Source of the DNA: Cohnella panacarvi Gsoil 349
GTDB lineage: Bacteria; Bacillota; Bacilli; Paenibacillales; Paenibacillaceae
Direction of reading: 5' to 3'
NCBI RefSeq assembly: GCF_000515335.1
Contig: NZ_KI911563.1
Span: 4,104,735 to 4,168,734, forward strand
Length of the DNA: 64,000 bases
Within the stretch, counting starts at the first letter, position 1; each line of letters starts with the position of its first letter. The notes under the pieces were generated by a model, which worked only from the letters and a program-made list of their open reading frames with translations, was not told the DNA's origin and searched no databases. The position numbers and the translations under genes were made by a program. Shown piece by piece: positions 53,011-61,350 of this stretch.

Positions 53011-54765
53011 ATGCGCAAAACGAAAATCGTCTGCACCATCGGACCGGCCAGCGAATCGCTGGAAAACACGAAAAAACTGATTTCGGCCGGCATGAACGTC
53101 GCTCGCTTGAACTTCTCTCACGGCGATTATGATGAGCACGGCACCCGCATCAAAACGATCCGCCAAGCTTGCCAAGAACTCGGCAAGACGGTCGCGATCC
53201 TGCTCGACACGAAAGGTCCGGAGATTCGTACGGGTAAGCTGGCCGTAGACGTTATTGAGCTCGTGCAAGGCGAGTACATTACGCTCTCTACCGAAGATTT
53301 CCTCGGCGATAAGAACCGTATCCCGATTACGTATAAGGAACTGCCGCAAGACGTGAGCGTCGGATCGACGATCCTGATCGACGACGGTCTGATCGGCCTG
53401 ACGGTCGTCGACATCCAAGGCACCGAGATCAAATGCCAAATCGTGAACGACGGCCCGATCAAAAGCAAAAAAGGCGTTAACGTTCCGGGCGTCGCGATCT
53501 CGATGCCGGGCATTACCGAGAAAGACGCGAACGATATCCGTTTCGGCATCGAGATGGGCGTAGACTTCATCGCCGCTTCGTTCGTACGCCGCGCCAGCGA
53601 CGTACTCGAAATCCGCGAGCTGCTCGAGCGTCACGACGCGCGCCATATCCAGATCATCTCCAAAATCGAGAACCAGCAAGGCGTAGACAACCTCGACGAG
53701 ATTCTCGAAGTATCCGACGGCCTCATGGTAGCCCGCGGCGACCTCGGCGTTGAGATTCCGGCCGAGGAAGTTCCGCTCGTCCAGAAGATGATGATCGAGA
53801 AGTGCAACCGCGTAGGCAAGCCGGTCATCACGGCGACCCAGATGCTCGATTCGATGCAGCGCAACCCTCGCCCGACGCGCGCGGAAGCTTCCGACGTCGC
53901 GAACGCGATCTTCGACGGCACCGACGCGATCATGCTGTCCGGCGAGACGGCTGCGGGCAAATACCCGATCGAATCGGTACAGACGATGTCCCGCATCGCG
54001 GTGCGCGCGGAGTCCGCTTTGCATTATCGCGAGATCTTCACGAAGCAAGCGAACGCGCAACAGAAGTCGGTTACGGAAGCGATCAGCCAAGCGGTCGCCA
54101 ACTCCGCGCTCGACCTCGACGCGAAAGCGATCGTTACGTCCACCGAGAGCGGTTATACCGCTCGCATGGTATCCAAATACCGTCCGAAATCGCCGATCGT
54201 GGCGGTAACGCCGGTCGAACAAGTGCTGCGTCGCCTGCAGCTCGTATGGGGCGTTATTCCGGTTAAAGGCGTACCTGCCCAAACGACCGACGAAATGTTC
54301 GATATCGCCGTTCAAGGCGCCATCGAATCCGGCGTCGTTCGTCTCGGCGATACGATCGTCATTACGGCCGGCGTACCGGTAGGCCGCTCCGGCACGACGA
54401 ACCTGATCAAGATTCATAACGTCGGCGAGCTGATCGCCAAAGGCCAAGGCATCGGTTCGCAAAGCGCGACCGGTAAAGTCGTCACGGCTCGCTCGGCTGA
54501 AGAAGCGGTCCGCAAGATGACGCCTGGCGCCATTCTTGTCGCTCCGTCCACGGACAAAGAATATATGCCGGCATTCGAGAAAGCCGCCGCGGTCATTACG
54601 GAAGTCGGAGGCATTACGTGCCACACGGCAGTCGTAGGCTTGAACCTTAGCATTCCGGTCGTCGTAGGCGTTAACGACGCGTTCGAACACCTTAAGGACG
54701 GTACGGAGATTACGGTGTACGCCGAACACGGCGTGATCTACTCCGGACAAGCTAGAGTACTGTAA
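53011..54765 (+). CDS. pyk: Pyruvate kinase with C-terminal PEP-utiliser domain
   Basis: The 584-residue enzyme catalyses the last step of glycolysis. It opens with [15 protein letters not shown], has the catalytic lysine region [10 protein letters not shown] (about 215) and [16 protein letters not shown] (about 240-255), then a C-terminal extra domain (about 475-584) with [20 protein letters not shown], as in Bacillus-type pyruvate kinases. GGAGGA ten bases before the ATG at 53011 decides the start. Codon use is strongly biased, as expected for high expression. Confidence 0.96.
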   Translation: MRKTKIVCTIGPASESLENTKKLISAGMNVARLNFSHGDYDEHGTRIKTIRQACQELGKTVAILLDTKGPEIRTGKLAVDVIELVQGEYITLSTEDFLGDKNRIPITYKELPQDVSVGSTILIDDGLIGLTVVDIQGTEIKCQIVNDGPIKSKKGVNVPGVAISMPGITEKDANDIRFGIEMGVDFIAASFVRRASDVLEIRELLERHDARHIQIISKIENQQGVDNLDEILEVSDGLMVARGDLGVEIPAEEVPLVQKMMIEKCNRVGKPVITATQMLDSMQRNPRPTRAEASDVANAIFDGTDAIMLSGETAAGKYPIESVQTMSRIAVRAESALHYREIFTKQANAQQKSVTEAISQAVANSALDLDAKAIVTSTESGYTARMVSKYRPKSPIVAVTPVEQVLRRLQLVWGVIPVKGVPAQTTDEMFDIAVQGAIESGVVRLGDTIVITAGVPVGRSGTTNLIKIHNVGELIAKGQGIGSQSATGKVVTARSAEEAVRKMTPGAILVAPSTDKEYMPAFEKAAAVITEVGGITCHTAVVGLNLSIPVVVGVNDAFEHLKDGTEITVYAEHGVIYSGQARVL

Positions 54766-54784
54766 GGTTAACGATGAACCCGAG

Positions 54785-54828
54785 TCCCGCAACATGCGGC
54801 ACATCCGTGCCGATCGTTGCGGGATTTT
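54785..54828 (+). terminator. Rho-independent terminator of pyk
   Basis: TCCCGCAAC / GTTGCGGGA with an inner GCGGCAC/GTGCCG pairing is followed by TTTTG. Confidence 0.75.
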
Positions 54829-54853
54829 GTGCAAGAAAGGAGCTGCCCGTTCC

Positions 54854-55366
54854 ATGGCTAGATGGTTCTTGCACCCGCTTAGAGTGCGATACCAAGAGAC
54901 GGACCAGATGGGCGTCGTCTACCATATCAACTATTTGAATTGGTTCGAGATCGGCAGAACCGAATGGGTTCGCCATGCCGGAATCGCATATAAAGAGATG
55001 GAAGAGAGAGGCTTGCTGCTGCCGGTCACGGAGATCGAGGCGTCGTTCCGTACGCCGGCGAGATACGACGACTGGGTGACGGTTTGCACGAGCGTCGCCG
55101 AAATCTCGAAGATCAGGGTTCGTTTCCGATCCCGAATCGCCCTTGGCGACCTGACGGCAACCCACGGTTCCAGCTATGAAGGCGACGAGCCGCCGGGCGA
55201 GCTTCTTGTTATTGGCGGTACGAGCCACGTATGGGTGAATAGGGAGTGGAAACCGACCCGTTTCGACCGCGAAGCGCCCGAATGGTATGAACGCATGCGC
55301 GAACTGGCAGATGAAGATTATGGTATCATAGTCGTAAAGTCGAATTGCGAAGGAGCACCGTCATGA
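54854..55366 (+). CDS. YbgC/FadM-type acyl-CoA thioesterase
   Basis: The 170-residue protein has the hotdog fold of 4-hydroxybenzoyl-CoA-type thioesterases: VRYQETDQMGVVYHINYLNWFEIGR (about residues 11-35) contains the catalytic Asp and the following helix. It is longer than the usual 130-140 residues because of a roughly 25-residue acidic, Gly-rich insertion (THGSSYEGDEPPGELLVIGG). AAAGGAG precedes the ATG at 54854. It overlaps the arsR-type gene by four bases (ATGA). Confidence 0.85.
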   Translation: MARWFLHPLRVRYQETDQMGVVYHINYLNWFEIGRTEWVRHAGIAYKEMEERGLLLPVTEIEASFRTPARYDDWVTVCTSVAEISKIRVRFRSRIALGDLTATHGSSYEGDEPPGELLVIGGTSHVWVNREWKPTRFDREAPEWYERMRELADEDYGIIVVKSNCEGAPS

Positions 55367-55710
55367 ATCAGGGCATCCATCATTTCAAAGCCGACTTCTT
55401 CAAGGCGCTCGCCCATCCGATGAGAATCCGCATTCTCGAGATGTTGTCCGAAGGGAATCGGAACGTCAACGAGATCCAAACGCTGCTCGGCTCCGAAGGC
55501 TCCGCCGTCTCCCAGCAGCTTGCCGTACTTAGAAGCAAGAACGTCGTATACGGCATTAAAGACGGAACTTCCGTGATTTATTCGTTGCGCGATCCACTGA
55601 TCAAGGATTTGTTGGACGTCGCCAAGCAAATTTTCAATAATCATCTGGTCGACGCGATCTCTCTTCTCGAGGTTATGAGCAATGAATCGGCGACAAAGCC
55701 TCAACCATAA
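55363..55710 (+). CDS. ArsR-family winged-helix regulator without cysteines
   Basis: The 115-residue repressor-like protein has the ArsR fold: FFKALAHPMRIRILEMLSEG, VNEIQTLLGSEGSAVSQQLAVLRSKNVVYGIKDGTSVIYSL. It contains no cysteine, so a thiol-metal or persulfide switch of the common type is not possible. GCGAAGGAG lies upstream of the ATG at 55363. A direct-repeat operator-like sequence lies in front of the next gene, a SulP transporter, which is the probable target. The ligand is unknown. Confidence 0.87.
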   Translation: MNQGIHHFKADFFKALAHPMRIRILEMLSEGNRNVNEIQTLLGSEGSAVSQQLAVLRSKNVVYGIKDGTSVIYSLRDPLIKDLLDVAKQIFNNHLVDAISLLEVMSNESATKPQP

Positions 55711-55749
55711 TCGAATCGCACCTTCCGCGAATAATCCGTCAAGTTCCCG

Positions 55750-55810
55750 TTGACTTTCGTCACCGTCGGATTTACTATTTCATTGTATATATTCAAATAT
55801 TCAAATATAC
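55750..55810 (+). promoter_or_regulatory. Promoter and ArsR-type operator of the SulP gene
   Basis: TTGACT (55750-55755) and TACTAT (55773-55778) are spaced by 17 bases. Right behind lies an AT-rich site, TATTCAAATATTCAAATATA (55790-55809), made of repeated TTCAAATA units; a bound ArsR dimer there would block transcription at its start. Confidence 0.7.
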
Positions 55811-55831
55811 GATGAAAAGAAGGCGTACTCC

Positions 55832-57574
55832 ATGAAAGGGACCGGCAGATTCGAAGGTTATTCGTCTGATTCATTGCGCAAAGATATGTTATCCGGCTTG
55901 ATCGTCGGCATTATCGCCATTCCACTCGGAATGGCGTTTGCTATTGCATCCGGGGTGAAGCCCGAATACGGCTTGTACACGACGGTCGTCGCCGGCCTCC
56001 TGATCTCCCTGTTCGGGGGCTCGCGCTTCCAGATCGGCGGCCCTACGGGCGCGTTCATCCCGATCCTGTTCGCGATTGTGTTACAATACGGCTATGAGAA
56101 CCTGTTGATTGCCGGGTTCATGGCCGGGATTATGCTCGTATTGATGGGCCTGCTGCGGCTTGGGGCGCTCATCCGCTATATTCCTCAGCCGGTTACGATC
56201 GGATTTACGAGCGGAATCGCCGTGCTGATCTTCAGCGGACAAATCGCGGACTTCCTCGGGCTGACGGGAATCGAGAAACACGAGAATTTCTTGCCGAACA
56301 TGCGGGAGCTCTTATCGGGCATCGGGACGATTAACGTCTACGGCGTCGCGACTTCGGTCATCTGCTTGCTTGCGATGATCGTCATGCGGAGTCGGTGGCC
56401 GAGACTGCCGGCGTCGCTCGGGGGATTGCTCGTCTCGACAGCGGTCGCCGCGATCTGTTATCCCGGGGAAGTCGCGACGATCGGTTCGAAGTTCGGCGAT
56501 ATTCCCGGCACGCTTCCCGCGCTGCATTGGCCCGAGATCTCGTGGCAGAGGCTTACCGACTTGATACGTCCGGCATTCGTCATCGCCATGCTGGGCGCGG
56601 TCGAATCGCTCCTCTCGGCTGTCGTGGCGGATCGTATGTCGAATACGCGCCATGACAGCAACCGCGAACTGATCGGACAAGGAATCGCGAATATGGCGGC
56701 GCCATTGTTCGGCGGAATACCGGCCACCGGAGCGATCGCGCGCACGGCGGCCAACATTCGCAGCGGCGCGGTGTCGCCGATATCCGGTATCGTGCACGGG
56801 TTGTCGGTCCTTCTCGTGCTCTTGCTCTTCGCGCCGTACGCTTCGGATATCCCGCTCGCCGCCATGGCTCCGATCCTGATGATCGTCGCTTGGAACATGA
56901 GCGAACGCAGGGAGTTCGCGCATATGCTGAAGGCGAAGACGAGCGACTCCGTCGTGCTCGTCATTACGTTCTTGCTCACGGTATTCTTTAACCTTACGGT
57001 CGCCGTCGAAGTCGGATTGCTGCTCGCGGTCATCCTGTTCGTGAAAGGGATGAGCGAAAGCCTTAAAATCGCGAAGATGTTGCCCGATCCCGAACATAAG
57101 CATGCCAAGGTGAAAGCGCATCGCGTCAGCGCGGAGCGCGATTGTCCGCAGATCAGCATCGTTACGGTGGAAGGACCTTTGTTCTTCGGCGCGGCCGAGC
57201 GATTCGACGAGCTGCTAAGAACGTCGGCCGGCGTACGGACGAAAGTATTGCTCCTGCGGTTGTCCAAGATGCCTCACCTGGATCTGTCGGGCGAATCCAA
57301 GCTGGCCGGACTCACGGCAACCTTCGCGAAGTCGGGCGGAACCGTGCTGATCTCGGGCATGCAGCCGCAGCCGCTGGAGATGATCCGGAGGACGGGGCTA
57401 TTGGACAAGATCGGCGAGGAGAAGCTATTCGCGAGCACCGGTGACGCGATCAACTGCGCCTTGTCGCTGCTGGACAAGGAAGCGTGCCGAGGCTGCAAGC
57501 ATTACGCGTTCAAGGAATGCGCCGAATTATCGATCGCCGGCGGCAGGAAGGAGTTGTGCCGCGCGGCGGAATGA
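55832..57574 (+). CDS. SulP-family anion transporter with STAS domain and cysteine-rich tail
   Basis: The 580-residue protein has 10-12 membrane segments (residues about 18-410) with SulP features such as GMAFAIASGVKPEYGLYT and GGSRFQIGGPTGAFIPI. A cytosolic STAS domain follows (about 440-545; LDLSGESKLAGL). The last 30 residues carry four cysteines in C-x2-C-x7-C-x12-C spacing (ACRGCKHYAFKEC ... LCRAAE), which is not usual for the family. The transported anion may be sulfate, bicarbonate or another. It is preceded by its own promoter with an ArsR-type operator. The relationship with the upstream arsR gene is inferred. Confidence 0.9.
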   Translation: MKGTGRFEGYSSDSLRKDMLSGLIVGIIAIPLGMAFAIASGVKPEYGLYTTVVAGLLISLFGGSRFQIGGPTGAFIPILFAIVLQYGYENLLIAGFMAGIMLVLMGLLRLGALIRYIPQPVTIGFTSGIAVLIFSGQIADFLGLTGIEKHENFLPNMRELLSGIGTINVYGVATSVICLLAMIVMRSRWPRLPASLGGLLVSTAVAAICYPGEVATIGSKFGDIPGTLPALHWPEISWQRLTDLIRPAFVIAMLGAVESLLSAVVADRMSNTRHDSNRELIGQGIANMAAPLFGGIPATGAIARTAANIRSGAVSPISGIVHGLSVLLVLLLFAPYASDIPLAAMAPILMIVAWNMSERREFAHMLKAKTSDSVVLVITFLLTVFFNLTVAVEVGLLLAVILFVKGMSESLKIAKMLPDPEHKHAKVKAHRVSAERDCPQISIVTVEGPLFFGAAERFDELLRTSAGVRTKVLLLRLSKMPHLDLSGESKLAGLTATFAKSGGTVLISGMQPQPLEMIRRTGLLDKIGEEKLFASTGDAINCALSLLDKEACRGCKHYAFKECAELSIAGGRKELCRAAE

Positions 57575-57596
57575 CCGATTGGACTGGAGTGTTAAG

Positions 57597-58004
57597 ATGC
57601 GCAGATGGCTGCTTGTTCTCATTGTTATTTTCCCGGGCGTTGAGTTGTGGGGCATTATTGAGATGGGTAAACAAATCGGCGGGTGGCAGGTGCTGGGGTT
57701 GCTCGTGCTGGCGGGCGTGCTAGGGACGTGGCTTGCTCAGTTCGAAGGCCGCAAAGTGATCCGGCAGGCGCAGCTTCAAATGCAGGCCGGACAAATTCCG
57801 GGCTTGTCGCTGCTGGACGGGTTGTGCGTGCTGGCCGGCGGCTTGCTGCTGCTGTTCCCCGGGTTCGTCTCCGACATCGTCGGCATCTCCTTGCTGCTGC
57901 CGTTCACGCGTCCGATCTATCGCCGGCTTCTCTATCGTTGGTTGGAGAGAAGGATGAGGAACGGCGCGTTCACGATTCGCCAAGGCCCGCCATGGGGCCG
58001 TTAA
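57597..58004 (+). CDS. fxsA: FxsA family membrane protein
   Basis: The 135-residue protein has the FxsA pattern: two N-terminal membrane helices (LLVLIVIFPGVELWGIIEMG; VLGLLVLAGVLGTWLA), the GRKVIRQAQLQMQAGQIP loop and a third hydrophobic region (LLLLFPGFVSDIVGISLLL). TGGAGTG precedes the ATG at 57597. The neighbourhood pyk ... fxsA, ytvI, citZ is shared with Bacillus. In Escherichia coli FxsA limits phage T7 exclusion by F; its role in Firmicutes is unknown. Confidence 0.9.
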   Translation: MRRWLLVLIVIFPGVELWGIIEMGKQIGGWQVLGLLVLAGVLGTWLAQFEGRKVIRQAQLQMQAGQIPGLSLLDGLCVLAGGLLLLFPGFVSDIVGISLLLPFTRPIYRRLLYRWLERRMRNGAFTIRQGPPWGR

Positions 58005-58011
58005 AGGAACG

Positions 58012-59133
58012 TTACCTGGAGCCGTATTGAATATATTTGGCGATGTCTCTGAACACGCCCGCCCGGTGGCAGGCGGTAAGGAAGACGACGGTAACCGGTC
58101 CGATGATGAGACCGAACACTCCGAACAGCTTAAGTCCGACGAACATCGCCATCAAGGTCGGCAGCGCCTCCAAGCCTACGCTGGAAGCAAGCACCTTCGG
58201 CTCGATGAACTGGCGCGCGACGAGCACGATCCCGTATAGAATGGATAGAGAAGTGCCCAGCTCCCATTCGCCGGCAAGAAATTCGTACGCGAACCACGGG
58301 ATCATCGCCGCGCCGACGCCAAGATAAGGGAGCAGATCCACGAAGCCGATGAATAAGGCGATCGAAACCGCGTTATGAACGCCGATGACGAACAGTCCGA
58401 TCATGACGACGACCGTCGTGATGGAGATCATGATGAACTGGGAACGCAAATACCCGAACAACGCTTGCCGCAGATCTTTCCACACGTTGCCGACCCTGCC
58501 CCGCAGAGCGGGCGGAAACCACGCTTTTCCCCTCTGTACGTACTTGTTCCAATCTTTGCTTATGAAGAACGAAGCCAACAGAACGACGACCGTTATGATC
58601 GCGATAGCCGGAAGGGAGGAGATGAAGCCTACGATCCCCATCAGGAACGCGCTGATCAAGTTCGTGCCCGCTTTGGCGACCGCTTTAGCCGCATCCGAGA
58701 TGCGGTTATTGATCATGTCCTGGTAGTTCGGATTTTCGTTATAAAAATGATCGATGCGCTCGATGAGGTTATGAATTTCCGGTCTGGCGATAAAATCGTT
58801 ATAGGAGCGCTCGATCCAATCGACGAAGTCGTCCATCGAGCCGGCCGCGTTCATCAGCTCCTCCGCAAGCCGCATGACAAGGGTCGTAAGGAGCGTGATC
58901 ATGGCGGCGGTGAAAATCAGCAGTACGACCGTAACCGCCAGCCAACGAGGCAAACGGGCTTTACGCTGAAAGAGATGAACGAGCGGGTTCAGCATATAAG
59001 CAAGCAGCCACCCCAGAAGGAACGGGTATAGGAGGGGCAGCGTCCACCAGACTAATGCGCCTCCGCCGACAACGATCCCGATCACGAGCAGCAATCGCTT
59101 CAGTCTGCCCGTTAATTTTCGATCCACGCGCAT
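58012..59133 (-). CDS. ytvI: YtvI-type sporulation membrane protein (AI-2E transporter family)
   Basis: The 373-residue protein has about eight membrane helices, with PLLYPFLLGWLLAYMLNPLV at residues 33-52 and the family-typical GFVDLLPYLGVGAAMIPWF (about 265-285) and GLKLFGVFGLIIGPV near the end. It belongs to the AI-2E/UPF0118 family. The synteny with fxsA and citZ identifies it with YtvI. Here it is inverted relative to fxsA (convergent, seven bases apart), whereas both point the same way in Bacillus as I recall. Confidence 0.87.
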   Translation of the reverse strand: MRVDRKLTGRLKRLLLVIGIVVGGGALVWWTLPLLYPFLLGWLLAYMLNPLVHLFQRKARLPRWLAVTVVLLIFTAAMITLLTTLVMRLAEELMNAAGSMDDFVDWIERSYNDFIARPEIHNLIERIDHFYNENPNYQDMINNRISDAAKAVAKAGTNLISAFLMGIVGFISSLPAIAIITVVVLLASFFISKDWNKYVQRGKAWFPPALRGRVGNVWKDLRQALFGYLRSQFIMISITTVVVMIGLFVIGVHNAVSIALFIGFVDLLPYLGVGAAMIPWFAYEFLAGEWELGTSLSILYGIVLVARQFIEPKVLASSVGLEALPTLMAMFVGLKLFGVFGLIIGPVTVVFLTACHRAGVFRDIAKYIQYGSR

Positions 59134-59162
59134 GCGCCTCCTTCATGTCGAATTTCCGTCTT

Positions 59163-59212
59163 TTAACATTCGGTTAATCCTTCGGTAACGCGGGCTTTAC
59201 ATTCGGATAACA
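59163..59212 (+). promoter_or_regulatory. Pho-box array upstream of ppk
   Basis: Five hexamers of TTAACA type occur exactly every 11 bases: TTAACA (59163), TTAATC (59174), GTAACG (59185), TTTACA (59196) and ATAACA (59207). This is the spacing and form of PhoP binding repeats in Bacillus (TT(A/C/T)A(C/A/T)A, 11-bp period). The ppk start lies 66 bases downstream, and CATAAT at 59211 could be the -10. Confidence 0.75.
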
Positions 59213-59277
59213 TAATGGATCGAGGACCAGGCTCGAACCTGAACCGCAGTGTCGAATGACGAACGGGGGGATGTAGG

Positions 59278-61347
59278 ATGTCCGGCGCCAAGAAGTACAT
59301 TAATCGCGATTTAAGCTGGCTCGAGTTCAACCGCCGGGTACTGGAAGAAGCGGAAGACGCGAGCACGCCGCTGATGGAACGCCTGTCGTTCCTTTCCATC
59401 GTATCGAGCAACCTTGATGAGTTTATGAGCGTTCGGGTCGCGGGATTACAAGATCAACGCAAGGCAGGCTACATCAAATCGGATTTTACCGGGTATACGC
59501 CCCAAGGCCTGTTGAAACGCATTATGAAAAGAACGACCCGCACGGTGAGGCAGCAATATAAAGTGTATCGCGACCTTATGCGGCTGCTATCGCGCGAGGG
59601 CATCGAGCTGCTTAGCGTCAAAGATTTGACGACCGATCAGAGGACGCTAATGAAGGCGCATTTCCAAGAAATCATCTACCCGGTGTTAACGCCGATGGCG
59701 GTCGACGTCAGTCGGCCGTTCCCGCTCGTGCATAGCAAGGAGATTTACCTGGCCGTCGTTCTAAAGCCCGAAGCCGGAGGAGAAGACAAGACGGTGTGCG
59801 CGATCGTTCAGGTGCCGTCGATCCTGCCCAGGGTCATTCCGGTTCTGAGCGGGCGGAATAGCAGGCGAAGCTGCTACATTCTGCTCGAGGACTTGCTTAA
59901 GGAGAATATCAGCCTGCTGTTCAGCGGTTACGAGATGGAGGCCGTCCATGCTTTCCGCGTCACCCGCAATTCGGATTTGACGCTGAACGAGGAAGGCGCG
60001 GAGGATTTGCTCCAAGAGATCGAGAAAGAGCTGAGAAGAAGGAAGCACGGCTTGCCGGTTCGGCTCGAAGTCGAGAAAGGCATGCATCCGCACGCGTTGC
60101 AACTGCTCAGGGATGAGCTCGAGCTGTGGGAGGAAGACGAACCGCTCGAAATCGACGGGCCGCTGGACTTAAGTTTTCTATCGAAATTCGCTTCATTGCT
60201 GCAGAACGTGGATCATCTCAAATACGAGAGGATAGAGCCCGTATATCCGGAGGAATTCGAGAACGCGGACGATATTCTGTCCGTGCTGCGGGAGAAGGAC
60301 GTGCTCGTCTATCACCCTTACGAATCGTTCGAGGCCGTGAACGACTTCATTCTGGAGTCCGCCGCCGACCCCGATGTGCTGGCGATCAAGATAACGTTGT
60401 ATCGGGTAAGCGTCAACTCCGTGCTGATCCAGGCGCTCGCGAGAGCCGCCGAGTCGGGCAAGCAAGTGACGGTCGTGGTCGAGCTGAAGGCGCGGTTCGA
60501 CGAAGAGCGGAACATAGCCTGGGCTCGCCTTCTCGAAAATTCGGGCTGCCACGTCGTTTACGGGTTGGTCGGTTTAAAGACGCATGTCAAAATAACGCTA
60601 GTCGTTAGGCGGGAGTCCGGCGCGTTAAGACGTTACGTGCATGTCGGCACCGGCAACTACAACGATATTACCGCGAAGCTCTATACGGATGCCGGCTTAT
60701 TCACGAGTCACCCGGGCATCGGCGAGGACGCCTCCGCTCTATTCAACGAGATGACCGGCTATTCTACCCCGCACGATTGGCGGTCTTTCGCCGTCGCGCC
60801 GATCGGGCTGAAGGAGAAGCTGTTCGAACTGATCGACCGGGAGATGGAGCACGCGCAAGCCGGGAGACCGGCGAGAATCGTGGCGAAGATGAATTCGCTC
60901 TCGAGCCAGTCGATGATCGACAAGCTTTACGAGGCTTCGCAAGCCGGAGTAAAGATCGAGTTGATCGTGCGGGGAGTGTGCTGCTTGAGGCCGGGCGTGG
61001 ACGGTTTAAGCGAGAATATAAGAGTCGTTAGCATCGTTGATCGGTTCCTGGAGCATTCGAGGATCGTCGCCTTCGCCGGCGGAGGCGAGGAGGAGGTGTA
61101 CATCTCCAGCGCGGATTGGATGACCCGCAACTTAAGCCGTCGCGTCGAAATTCTATGTCCGGTGTACGATGCCGGCATTCGGAGCAGTCTCATGAACCTT
61201 CTGCGAATGAATTTGGAGGACGACGTAAAGGCAAGGAAGCTGTCTTCGATGGGGGGGTATATCAGAGTCCATAACGAAGCCCAAGATCCGCTGAGAAGCC
61301 AATTCGCGGCGGCGGAGCTCGGGCGATGGAAGCGGAGCCGTCGTTAA
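59278..61347 (+). CDS. ppk: Polyphosphate kinase (PPK1)
   Basis: The 689-residue enzyme makes polyphosphate from ATP. It has the N-terminal INRDLSWLEFNRRVLEEA, DPDVLAIKITLYRVS (about 361-375), KQVTVVVELKARFDEERNI and the histidine loop YVHVGTGNYN (about 452-461), as in PPK1. GGGGGGATG lies before the ATG. A Pho-box array upstream indicates induction by phosphate starvation. It is convergent with ppx, three bases apart. Confidence 0.95.
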   Translation: MSGAKKYINRDLSWLEFNRRVLEEAEDASTPLMERLSFLSIVSSNLDEFMSVRVAGLQDQRKAGYIKSDFTGYTPQGLLKRIMKRTTRTVRQQYKVYRDLMRLLSREGIELLSVKDLTTDQRTLMKAHFQEIIYPVLTPMAVDVSRPFPLVHSKEIYLAVVLKPEAGGEDKTVCAIVQVPSILPRVIPVLSGRNSRRSCYILLEDLLKENISLLFSGYEMEAVHAFRVTRNSDLTLNEEGAEDLLQEIEKELRRRKHGLPVRLEVEKGMHPHALQLLRDELELWEEDEPLEIDGPLDLSFLSKFASLLQNVDHLKYERIEPVYPEEFENADDILSVLREKDVLVYHPYESFEAVNDFILESAADPDVLAIKITLYRVSVNSVLIQALARAAESGKQVTVVVELKARFDEERNIAWARLLENSGCHVVYGLVGLKTHVKITLVVRRESGALRRYVHVGTGNYNDITAKLYTDAGLFTSHPGIGEDASALFNEMTGYSTPHDWRSFAVAPIGLKEKLFELIDREMEHAQAGRPARIVAKMNSLSSQSMIDKLYEASQAGVKIELIVRGVCCLRPGVDGLSENIRVVSIVDRFLEHSRIVAFAGGGEEEVYISSADWMTRNLSRRVEILCPVYDAGIRSSLMNLLRMNLEDDVKARKLSSMGGYIRVHNEAQDPLRSQFAAAELGRWKRSRR

Positions 61348-61350
61348 CCG

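Noticed and set aside
52969..54855. A 628-codon reverse frame opposite pyk
   Set aside because: pyk is certain by motif and codon bias; the reverse frame has no recognisable domain and is composed of shadow-type residues.
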